Below, one piece after another: positions 6,667 to 13,227 of a stretch of DNA of 13,227 nt (positions are counted from its first letter, which is position 1; each line of letters opens with the position of its first letter). The position numbers and the translations under genes were made by a program. The notes beneath the pieces are model-generated. The model had not been told where the DNA came from and did not search any database. It worked only from the letters and a program-made list of their open reading frames with translations. The stretch is from an uncultured Blautia sp. (GTDB taxonomy: Bacteria; Bacillota; Clostridia; Lachnospirales; Lachnospiraceae): assembly GCA_902476765.1 (NCBI GenBank), contig CABSEJ010000091.1, forward strand, positions 1-13,227, given 5' to 3'.

Positions 6667-8447
6667 CTTACCACTTCCTTTCCGGTTACCGCCTCAGGAA
6701 AATAATGCCGGGCCATTCGGTTGGCTGCGGTGGTATAAAAACTGTTTCCTGCAAAGAATGCCCTGGCCTCCTTACAGGTTACAATATTTCCTTCAAAAAA
6801 CAGCCCCACCCGGTCTGCATACTCTGCCACAAATTCTACATCATGAGAAATCATCAGCACTGTAATACCGTGGCTCTGAAGTTTTTTCAGGATACCGCCC
6901 AGTTCCTGCTTGTACTCTGCATCCAGCCCCTTGGTAGGCTCATCTAAAAGCAATAGTCTGGGCCTTAACAGCAGCACCTTAGCCAGAGCCAGCCGCTGCT
7001 GCTCTCCACCGCTTAAATCATAGGGATGCCTGTCCAGCAGTCCCTCCAGGTTCGTCAGACTCACAATCCCCTGGATGGCCTCGGCCTTTTTCATGTCAAT
7101 CTGGTATTCCGAGGATTTTCTTTCTCTGCGGCCGCCGATAATGGCATACAAATCTTCCCTTACTGTCTTCTTAATAAACATACTCTGAGGATTCTGGGGA
7201 AGGACTCCCAGATAATTCCGGTAAAGCTCTGTATCCGAATACTTTCTAATATCCTTTCCATTCAGTAAAATCTTTCCCCGGTAGGGACTTCTCACCCGGC
7301 TCAGCAGAGACAGGGCGGTACTTTTTCCTGTACCGTTTCCCCCTACTACAGCGTAGAATTCTCCCTGCTCCACCTGAAGGGACAATCCCCGGACAATGTC
7401 AGCCCCTTCCCTTTCATAGCGGAACCACAGGTCTTCCGCCTGGACCGCAGGGACTTTCTTGTTCTCTGTCTCCCGTTTCCGGAATCCCTTCTTCCCAGGT
7501 AATTTTTCCTTGCCCTCCTCCTGGGCAGATTCTCCTTTACTATCCTCTTTTGGGTTAATCTTCCCTTGGGCTTCCTGCTGCAGATATTCTCCTTCCTGGA
7601 CTCTGTCCACCCCTTTTTCCTGCAGGAGTTTCGTTATCCATCTTCTTCCCTCGCTGACGGTCAGTGGACAGGGAAGGCTGCTGTCTGTTTCCGCATATAT
7701 CTGCATAGGCACCGGCATGGAGAGAAACATACTGTGTCTCTTATCCCGAAGTGTCTCCCCGATTTCCCTGGGTGTTCCCTGGGCAATAAGCCGGCCCTCA
7801 TCCATGACAAAGACCCGGTCTGCCTGGGGAATCACGTCCTGGAGCCTGTGCTCTGTGATAATAACCGTTGTCCCTACGTCACGGTTAATCTTTTTCACAG
7901 TCTCCAGAAAATCTGAAGCTGCAATAGGGTCAAGCTGGGAGGTGGGCTCGTCCAGAATCAGAAGACGGGGGTGCATAGCCATAATCGCCGCCAGGTTTAA
8001 AAGCTGCTTCTGGCCGCCGGACAGCTCCGCCACATTCCGCAGAAACCAGTTCTGGATACCAAAATAGCTGGCCATCTCCGCCACCCGCAGACGGATGGTT
8101 TCATTGTCATAGCCCAGGCTTTCCAGGCCAAAGGCCAGCTCATGCCACACCTTATCTGTGACAATCTGGTTTTCCGGATTCTGCAGCACAAAGCCGATTT
8201 CACTGCTCTGGGTCCGCAGGTCCCAGTCTTCCAGTTTCCTTCCTCTGTAGAAAATATCCCCTTCCTTTTTCCCATGTACGGCAAGCACAGTCTTTAACTG
8301 CCTGAGGAGGGTACTCTTTCCGCAGCCGCTTTTGCCGCAGAGTACATTCAGACTTCCTTCCTCTATCTCCATATCAACGGACAAAAGGGCTTTTTTCTCC
8401 TGTTCAGGATAAGAAAATGAAAAATTTCTGATTGATACAATACTCAT
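6645..8447 (-). CDS. ECF transporter ATPase, two ABC domains in one chain (EcfA-EcfA' fusion)
   Basis: A 600-residue cytosolic ATPase that powers the ECF transporter. First ABC domain: Walker A GKSGCGKST at 38-46, Q-loop Gln89, signature LSGGQ at 142-146, Walker B LLILDE at 162-167, switch His200. Second domain: Walker A GGNGTGKST at 369-377, Q-loop Gln418, signature LSGGE at 478-482, Walker B LLLLDE at 498-503, switch His535. All key residues are present, so both sites look competent. Between them lies a roughly 50-residue charged linker (about 285-332) rich in Glu and Lys. Most ECF systems use separate EcfA1 and EcfA2 genes, but fused forms occur in dedicated (group I type) transporters. 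The start is ATG 8447, not the longer open frame, because AAGGAG lies 8 bases upstream and the ATG overlaps the EcfT stop as ATGA. The 3' end overlaps the S component gene. Confidence 0.93.
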   Translation of the reverse strand: MSIVSIRNFSFSYPEQEKKALLSVDMEIEEGSLNVLCGKSGCGKSTLLRQLKTVLAVHGKKEGDIFYRGRKLEDWDLRTQSSEIGFVLQNPENQIVTDKVWHELAFGLESLGYDNETIRLRVAEMASYFGIQNWFLRNVAELSGGQKQLLNLAAIMAMHPRLLILDEPTSQLDPIAASDFLETVKKINRDVGTTVIITEHRLQDVIPQADRVFVMDEGRLIAQGTPREIGETLRDKRHSMFLSMPVPMQIYAETDSSLPCPLTVSEGRRWITKLLQEKGVDRVQEGEYLQQEAQGKINPKEDSKGESAQEEGKEKLPGKKGFRKRETENKKVPAVQAEDLWFRYEREGADIVRGLSLQVEQGEFYAVVGGNGTGKSTALSLLSRVRSPYRGKILLNGKDIRKYSDTELYRNYLGVLPQNPQSMFIKKTVREDLYAIIGGRRERKSSEYQIDMKKAEAIQGIVSLTNLEGLLDRHPYDLSGGEQQRLALAKVLLLRPRLLLLDEPTKGLDAEYKQELGGILKKLQSHGITVLMISHDVEFVAEYADRVGLFFEGNIVTCKEARAFFAGNSFYTTAANRMARHYFPEAVTGKEVVRCLKEKL

Positions 8448-9442
8448 GCTCCCTGCTCCTTTTCCATTTCTTCGTATATCTTTCTGTAGGTCAGCACAGC
8501 CTCCTGCCCTGCCTGTTTCCTGCTTCTTTCCATGGCTCTTTCTTCCAAAATATCCAAAATCAAAGGCAGGAAGCAAAACAGCCCGAAGCTGCCGTAGGTC
8601 AGCCAGCTTAACACCTGAGGACATTCTACAGGAGCTTCTCTTTGCTGTATCACAAACCCGGCCAGCAGGATTCTGGGGTTGTACTGAGCGAAGGCCGCTC
8701 CCTGGGTACAGCCGTAGGCAAAGAGAAGAAACAGCCCCAGAAGAATACTTCCCAGAATTTTGTCCCGCTTATCGAAGCGGTAAATGGAAAAAGCTGTCCG
8801 GCCAGGAAGGCCGTAGCCTCTGCTTTTCATAGAATCTGCAGTTTCAATAGCATTTTCCAGAGCCCAGGTTACCAAAATAGAAATCATATTCATGCCATAC
8901 TTTATTTTTTTCAGAAGCCCTCCGTTGCTTACGTCTCTTCCGGCACATTTCTGGCCGTTCCGGATAACCGTAAGCTGCCTGCCGAACTTGGGAACCAGCC
9001 GCAGAGCCATAGACAGAATCAAGGAAAGGGCCGGTATGATTCTCCCAAAAAGATAGATAAACTTGTCGCTTGTCATAATCTTGTTATAGCAGGAAAACCA
9101 TTCTATCACAATAAAAAGCACACAGCCCAGCACCAGGCCGTAGACCAAGGCCTCCAATGTCACCTGGTTGCCGCTGCTCTCAATGTACATAAGGGTCGTT
9201 ACCCCGTAGTGGTTAAACATGGGATTTAAAAGAGCCACAATCAAAAGCCCCGGCAGGGTAAACAGAAAATTCATTTTCATGGTTCTGGCAAATCCGGTGA
9301 GCCATATGGCATAAGCCGTGGCCCCCAGAAAGGACAAAGCCAGAAACACCGGGTGCTGGACAAACATGGTAAAACCCAGCACCACGGCAAAATAAAAGAA
9401 ATTCAGCAGAGGATGGCACCGGGAAAATCCATCGTCACCCAT
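8444..9442 (-). CDS. ECF transporter transmembrane coupling subunit EcfT
   Basis: A 332-residue membrane protein. It starts in the family manner with a short HPLLNFFYF segment leading into the first helices. Hydrophobic helices cluster at the N-terminal half, in the middle (EALVYGLVLGCVLFIVIEWF) and near the C-terminus. A long amphipathic coupling region contains the signature SMKSRGYG, the segment by which EcfT contacts the ATPases. It links the S component to the two nucleotide-binding domains. The start is ATG 9442, sharing its A with the lipoprotein stop (TGATG), with GGAGG 9 bases upstream; the TTG one codon earlier is less likely. The gene ends in an ATGA overlap with the ATPase gene. 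The charged C-terminal tail after about residue 290 is cytoplasmic by prediction. Confidence 0.9.
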   Translation of the reverse strand: MGDDGFSRCHPLLNFFYFAVVLGFTMFVQHPVFLALSFLGATAYAIWLTGFARTMKMNFLFTLPGLLIVALLNPMFNHYGVTTLMYIESSGNQVTLEALVYGLVLGCVLFIVIEWFSCYNKIMTSDKFIYLFGRIIPALSLILSMALRLVPKFGRQLTVIRNGQKCAGRDVSNGGLLKKIKYGMNMISILVTWALENAIETADSMKSRGYGLPGRTAFSIYRFDKRDKILGSILLGLFLLFAYGCTQGAAFAQYNPRILLAGFVIQQREAPVECPQVLSWLTYGSFGLFCFLPLILDILEERAMERSRKQAGQEAVLTYRKIYEEMEKEQGA

Positions 9443-10653
9443 CAATAGACGCCTCCTCCTATATCAGAACCTAAGTCACAGGTATATTTCCATTCAATGT
9501 TGTCCCCGTCGCTGATTTCATAGCTGGAGCAGCCATAATTAGGATACCAGCCGTTTACCCGGTACATCCATCCGGAATTCTGGCCGCAGTCAAACTCATA
9601 AAGCTGATTGATTCCCTCTATGTAATAGCTTCCATACATTGGAGTATACCGGGAGGACATATGGATGTCCGTTTCCCTGCAGACCCGTTTCAGCACGTCA
9701 AACACAGTTTCTCCCGGAGTATAACTAACCTCCGAAGGATAGAGAATCCAGCCGTCTGAGGGCACAAATTCTGCCTTGGACTGGTCCAAATCATCCCAGT
9801 TATTTAAGATTGTAGAACACTCAATAGAAATAGTACAGGTATGGACCTCCTCCTGGGTAGTTCCGCTTTCGGTCTGCTGGTTCTGGGCGGTCTCCTCCTG
9901 GGTGGTTTCTTCCTGGGTAGTTCCGCCTGCTGTCTGCTGGTTTCCGGAATTGTTTCCCGTCTCCCCCTGGGTGCTTCCATCTGCCTGCCGGGAATCTGTT
10001 CCCTGGGTATCGTCTCCGGTATTGCTGTTATTTTCCTGGTCTTCCTGGCCGCCGGCTTTGGTATTGCCGCCCACCAGGTAATAGGTATCCCCTGTCTCTG
10101 TAACCTGGAAGGTCAGAGCTGTGACTTCCTCTCCCTGCCGCTCTTCGGTAGAGATTTCAGCGTCTGTGATTCTCAGGGCCTTTTCCTTCTGGTACTTGCA
10201 GAAAATTACAGAATCTGCATCCCACTTCTCTGTCAGTACCAAAGTCAGAGAAGCCGGAGCCGCCATATGCATACTTTCCAGAGAAATTCCCAGCCCGAAC
10301 TGGGCCTGGCTTGCGGCTTCTTTCACCTGCTCTGTATGGGTGTTGTTCACCTCTACTTTTAATCTCTGCTCCTGGGGATTTTTAATAAGGCTGGCCTTGT
10401 AGGTCCAGGTGTATGCAATGCCTTCCTCTGTCTCCCCTGTGAATTTATATTCTCCTTCCTTTCCCTGGATGGTAGCCATCTGCTTATCTGTAATCACTCC
10501 ATCCTCCGGAAGGGCCGTTGTCTCCAATAAGGGTTCTACCCCCGTTGTGTCGATTTCCCCTGTTCCCTGTTCTTTACTGCTTCCGCATCCATATAAGAAA
10601 AGGAGGCAGAAGGTCAGAAACAGGACTCCCGCTTTTTTCACAAAGTTTTTCAT
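9442..10653 (-). CDS. Surface lipoprotein with C-terminal DUF4430 (transcobalamin C-terminal-like) domain
   Basis: A 403-residue lipoprotein. The N-terminus MKNFVKKAG, a hydrophobic core and LYGC (lipid-bearing Cys23) form a type II signal. Residues 30-200 are a probably beta-rich domain I do not recognise. About 200-270 is a low-complexity Gly/Asn/Thr/Gln/Glu linker with TTQEE repeats. The last roughly 130 residues form a DUF4430 domain, shown by SYTPGETVFDVLKRVC and by SGWMYRVNGWYPNYG followed by SDGDNIEWKYTCD. This domain resembles the C-terminal beta domain of animal intrinsic factor and transcobalamin, which clamps cobalamin together with an alpha/alpha barrel. It probably sits on the outer membrane face and passes ligand to the ECF transporter, whose EcfT gene begins within its stop codon. 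Start: ATG 10653 with GGAGG 9 bases upstream; the longer frame from 10680 would contain that site. Ligand binding is inferred. Confidence 0.85.
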   Translation of the reverse strand: MKNFVKKAGVLFLTFCLLFLYGCGSSKEQGTGEIDTTGVEPLLETTALPEDGVITDKQMATIQGKEGEYKFTGETEEGIAYTWTYKASLIKNPQEQRLKVEVNNTHTEQVKEAASQAQFGLGISLESMHMAAPASLTLVLTEKWDADSVIFCKYQKEKALRITDAEISTEERQGEEVTALTFQVTETGDTYYLVGGNTKAGGQEDQENNSNTGDDTQGTDSRQADGSTQGETGNNSGNQQTAGGTTQEETTQEETAQNQQTESGTTQEEVHTCTISIECSTILNNWDDLDQSKAEFVPSDGWILYPSEVSYTPGETVFDVLKRVCRETDIHMSSRYTPMYGSYYIEGINQLYEFDCGQNSGWMYRVNGWYPNYGCSSYEISDGDNIEWKYTCDLGSDIGGGVY

Positions 10654-10662
10654 GTCGCATAT

Positions 10663-10667
10663 CCTCC
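10663..10667 (-). promoter_or_regulatory. Ribosome binding site that fixes the lipoprotein start
   Basis: GGAGG on the minus strand lies 9 bases before ATG 10653. The open frame continues upstream to an ATG at 10680, but starting there would put this site inside the coding sequence and add nine residues before the lipoprotein signal peptide. Confidence 0.8.
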
Positions 10668-10676
10668 AAAACAGCA

Positions 10677-10728
10677 CCAAAAGGAAGCCCCTCCCGTCTG
10701 TTTTTTTCGGGAAGGTCTTCCTGTTTGG
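10677..10728 (-). terminator. Long hairpin between the toroid protein and the lipoprotein gene (terminator or attenuator)
   Basis: Starting 6 bases after the TAG at 10735, the arm CCAAAC-AGGAAG-ACC-TTCCCG pairs with CGGGAGGGGCTTCCTTTTGG across a loop holding seven A. About 18 pairs form, with one bulged C, one A/G mismatch and one wobble. The downstream side is T-containing (TTTTGG inside the stem, then TGCTGTTTTGG) but lacks a clean T-run after the stem. It probably lowers read-through or marks an RNA-processing point, giving different levels of the large surface protein and the transport genes. Confidence 0.55.
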
Positions 10729-10734
10729 TTTTTT

Positions 10735-13227
10735 CTAAGCTTTCCGCTTATTCTTTCGCCACATCCAAATGCACAGAATCAAAACTACTGCGCCGCAGCC
10801 GATACACAGGAAATAGGGAATATTCTGGCTGGAGAAAATCTTCTGGGCCCCAGAAAGGTTTTCTCCTCCGTCTTGTCCTGTGCTGCCGGAAAGGGTTCCC
10901 TCCTGAGAATCGGGGACATAATCCTCGCCGTCAAAGCTCCAGCCCTCCTGGCTGTCTTCCTCTTCCTCTGACTCCTTCGCTTCCTTCTTCTCCGAAGTAT
11001 TGGAAGAGGTCTTCTGGGCTGTCTTTCCAGAAGCGGTAGCCGTCTTTCCGGAAGCAGAAGCTGTGGTAGAAACCGATTTTCCTGAGGAGGTCTGAGAGGA
11101 GCCTGTGTTATTATCCTTCTGCTCCGTATCCCCGGTACCTGTATTGTCATCCTCCGGCTCCTGGAGCCCGGTTCCTGTTCCGTCTCCCTGCTGTCCTTTT
11201 TCTACTTCCAAATCTGACATGTCGTAGAGAGAGGTCTTCCCCTCTGTCAGCCGCCAGTAAGCGGTAAGGGCATAATACCCCTGCTCCGTAGCCATGCCGT
11301 TTACCGTTCCGGCCTCAGCGCCGCCGTTATTCGCAGCCCCTGCCTTTACATGCATGAAGCCGCTGTTGTCAATGTGGTAGGAAATCAGATTTTCCACCAG
11401 CCAGTGTCCGTTTTTGATAAAACGCTGGTCCGTCTGGGGGTCAATGCCCAGGGCGCACAGGCCGGTAAGCACCTGGGCCGCTGACTCGGAGGTCTCTACA
11501 TACATAGTAGAATAGCCGCCTGTGTCATTCTGCATTTCGCTTAAAACCTCTAAAGCCCGGTCTACAGCCTGGGTGACCTTCTCATACCCATCCTGCTGAT
11601 AATAAGGAGCCAGAGCCTGAAGGGTCATACCCGTAATGTCAGAATCCGCCACATCCCCGGCCAAAGACCAGCCGCCGCCGTCACATTCTCCATCCAGAAG
11701 GTATTGGATAAGCTTTTCCTCCGTAGTCTGCTCTTTGCCGCTGACCTTAGGGAAGTCATACTCTTCCTTAGCATTTACGGCAATTAAGGCCCAGATAGGT
11801 CCGTTAAAGCCTTGCTTTGTCACAGCGTCGAAATCTGCCAGAGGCTCAAAAAGATTATAGCCTGCAATGTCTCTGGCATCCTTTCCAATAGACGTCATAA
11901 CCAGGGCCATTTTAGAATACTCTGTGTACTTGGCAGTATTCGTCAGCTTTCCGTCATTTTCTTCCAGGTAATTTGCCACATGGTTGTAATAAGCAGCAAA
12001 GTATTCACTGGATAAATCCATTCCGCTTCTGGCCAGTCCCAGGGCGAACCACTCGCTTCCAATGGTAGGATTGGTATCAATGGAACGCATATAGGCGGAG
12101 GTTTCCTCCATAACCTGGTCTACAGACTTGGACAGAGTGTTGGCCTTGTCCGTCACGGTTATCTTACACTTTGCCTTTATGGAAGAATCGGATTTCAGGG
12201 TTATGGTTATGGTGGCTTCTCCCGGCTTCTTTCCCTTTACGACGCCATTCTCATCCACCTCTGCAATATCTGCGTCTGAGCTTTTGAATTTTACTTCTTT
12301 GTGAATGGTAGCGTCAGAAGGCAAATACTCTACCTTCAGCGTATAGGTGCTGTCCAGGCCTACTGTGGCTGTCTTAGCCGCCTTCAGTCCGGTAACCTCT
12401 ATGGGTGCGTCCAGTATCAGAAGAGTTCCCGTATGACGGGTCTTAAAGGTCAGGGTCTTCTGCTGAACGTCATACTGAGAGTCCAGCTCCTTCACGGTTA
12501 CAGAGCCGTTTTCCTTCTGAACCACAGTCACAGCCACAGGGTTGTTCAGCTCTCCCTGGAGAGCGGACAGATGAACCGTAAGGGGAATGGCCTTCTCCGG
12601 CTCATAGGTCTCTCCTGAACGAATATCCTGGTAGCCTATGGTTCCGCTCCAGGCAATAGAGGCCAGGTCAGGATATTTCTTATTTACCGCCTGCTCCACG
12701 GTGCCTGTGCAGCCCTTCTGGGAAGCTGCCAGCCGGATAAACCAGGAGCCTTCCATAGTAAAGACACCGCTGGTATGGGCCAGATTTCCCAGATGATTTC
12801 TGCCTGTTTCCAAAGCCTCCCAGGCTTCCCGGGAAACTCTGCCGGACAATTCCTCGTCTAAGGCTTCATAAATATCAGAAGCTGCCAGGAAATTCTGAAC
12901 AGCCTGGGAGCTGAAGTCCCCTGCCTGGGAAATATCCGTTCTCACTGCCTGTTCCGCAGCACTCAGGATTCCCTGGACTGCATTCTCCAGCCGGTTTATA
13001 AAATCCTCTCCCACCTGGGCTTGAAGCTCTTCATCCAGCCAGGTATATTCCTCCCATGTCTCCAGCACAGTCAGCCCCTGGGAAAGGGCCGGGCTATCCG
13101 GAAGATTCTGAATCTGATTTTTTACACTTTCCAGCTCTGTAAGCATATCCTCCAGAGCCCGCTCCAGGTTCAGAAGTCTGGCATATAAATCCTGGTCTAC
13201 CTTCCCCTGTTCTTCCTGGCTCAGAGC
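10735..13227 (-). CDS. Large membrane-anchored surface protein with BIG_2 and prenyltransferase-like alpha/alpha-toroid domains (5' end outside window)
   Basis: The frame is open to the window edge, leaving 830 residues; the start and signal peptide lie outside. In-window numbering: 1-150 is helical and charged; 150-270 is beta-rich (a DUF4430-like fold is possible but not shown); 276-358 is a BIG_2 Ig-like domain, with SSDADIAEVDENGVVKGKKPG its best segment; 363-662 is a helical repeat domain of the prenyltransferase/squalene-cyclase type, with GGGWSL-DSDITGMTLQAL, TGGYST-ESAAQVLTGLCALG and EQGYYALTAYWRL repeats. A Gly/Ser/Thr/Glu linker with SGKT repeats runs from about 670 to 795. A single membrane segment (about 800-823) and KNKRKA tail end the protein. 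I see no cyclase DxDD-type acid motif, so it is more likely a binding than a catalytic toroid, as in intrinsic factor/transcobalamin. No LPxTG- or NPQTN-type motif stands before the membrane segment. It probably leads the corrinoid operon. Confidence 0.85.
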   Translation of the reverse strand, partial: ALSQEEQGKVDQDLYARLLNLERALEDMLTELESVKNQIQNLPDSPALSQGLTVLETWEEYTWLDEELQAQVGEDFINRLENAVQGILSAAEQAVRTDISQAGDFSSQAVQNFLAASDIYEALDEELSGRVSREAWEALETGRNHLGNLAHTSGVFTMEGSWFIRLAASQKGCTGTVEQAVNKKYPDLASIAWSGTIGYQDIRSGETYEPEKAIPLTVHLSALQGELNNPVAVTVVQKENGSVTVKELDSQYDVQQKTLTFKTRHTGTLLILDAPIEVTGLKAAKTATVGLDSTYTLKVEYLPSDATIHKEVKFKSSDADIAEVDENGVVKGKKPGEATITITLKSDSSIKAKCKITVTDKANTLSKSVDQVMEETSAYMRSIDTNPTIGSEWFALGLARSGMDLSSEYFAAYYNHVANYLEENDGKLTNTAKYTEYSKMALVMTSIGKDARDIAGYNLFEPLADFDAVTKQGFNGPIWALIAVNAKEEYDFPKVSGKEQTTEEKLIQYLLDGECDGGGWSLAGDVADSDITGMTLQALAPYYQQDGYEKVTQAVDRALEVLSEMQNDTGGYSTMYVETSESAAQVLTGLCALGIDPQTDQRFIKNGHWLVENLISYHIDNSGFMHVKAGAANNGGAEAGTVNGMATEQGYYALTAYWRLTEGKTSLYDMSDLEVEKGQQGDGTGTGLQEPEDDNTGTGDTEQKDNNTGSSQTSSGKSVSTTASASGKTATASGKTAQKTSSNTSEKKEAKESEEEEDSQEGWSFDGEDYVPDSQEGTLSGSTGQDGGENLSGAQKIFSSQNIPYFLCIGCGAVVLILCIWMWRKNKRKA

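Noticed and set aside
8448..8624. Longer N-terminus for the fused ECF ATPase
   Set aside because: The added 59 residues are antisense-free but overlap the EcfT gene in another frame and resemble no ABC sequence; ATG 8447 has a good ribosome binding site and an ATGA overlap.
9840..9960. Tandem repeat or CRISPR-like array
   Set aside because: The repetition encodes the TTQEE/Gln-Thr low-complexity linker of the lipoprotein and has no regular repeat-spacer spacing.
10697..10707. T-run in the plus strand as a plus-strand terminator
   Set aside because: It is the loop of the minus-strand hairpin and no plus-strand gene precedes it.

Overview
The window reads as chromosome of a gut-type Firmicute of the class Clostridia, most likely Lachnospiraceae. 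This rests on codon style and intermediate GC, strong AGGAGG-type ribosome binding sites, Gram-positive surface proteins with acidic Gln/Gly/Ser-rich linkers, a class B sortase and ECF-type vitamin transport. The genus cannot be fixed from sequence alone. Every convincing gene lies on the minus strand, so transcription runs from base 13227 towards base 1.

Main operon (13227 to 3909). In transcription order it encodes: a large membrane-anchored surface protein cut by the window edge (Ig-like BIG_2 domain plus an alpha/alpha-toroid of the prenyltransferase/squalene-cyclase type); a lipoprotein ending in a DUF4430 (transcobalamin C-terminal-like) domain; EcfT; a double EcfA ATPase; an ECF S component; a class B sortase; and adenosylcobinamide amidohydrolase CbiZ. 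From the lipoprotein onward the genes overlap or nearly touch. An 81-base gap holding a long hairpin separates the first gene from the rest. My reading is a corrinoid capture, import and salvage system. The toroid and DUF4430 domains resemble the two halves of animal intrinsic factor/transcobalamin, split here over two surface proteins. The ECF module would import the corrinoid and CbiZ would cut off the lower-ligand loop so the cell can rebuild its own cobamide. CbiZ is the strongest pointer to the substrate; the rest is inference from domain and context.

Second unit (3794 to 765). A good sigma-A type promoter precedes a DUF1638 protein, a family often found near corrinoid methyltransferase genes. 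It is followed by a secreted cell-wall hydrolase gene (signal peptide, acidic linker, duplicated 43-residue module, two SH3-like domains, NlpC/P60 endopeptidase, 3D domain). The hydrolase is split by an apparent -1 frameshift near 2192-2243, so as written the exported part and the catalytic part lie in different frames. An intrinsic terminator closes the unit at 711-751.

Left edge (661 to 1). The N-terminal 220 residues of a MATE-family efflux transporter, running off the window.

No tRNA, rRNA, CRISPR array, insertion sequence or transposase was seen. The only gene-free stretch above 150 bases is 3700-3908; it holds the promoter of the second unit and two adjacent perfect dyads.
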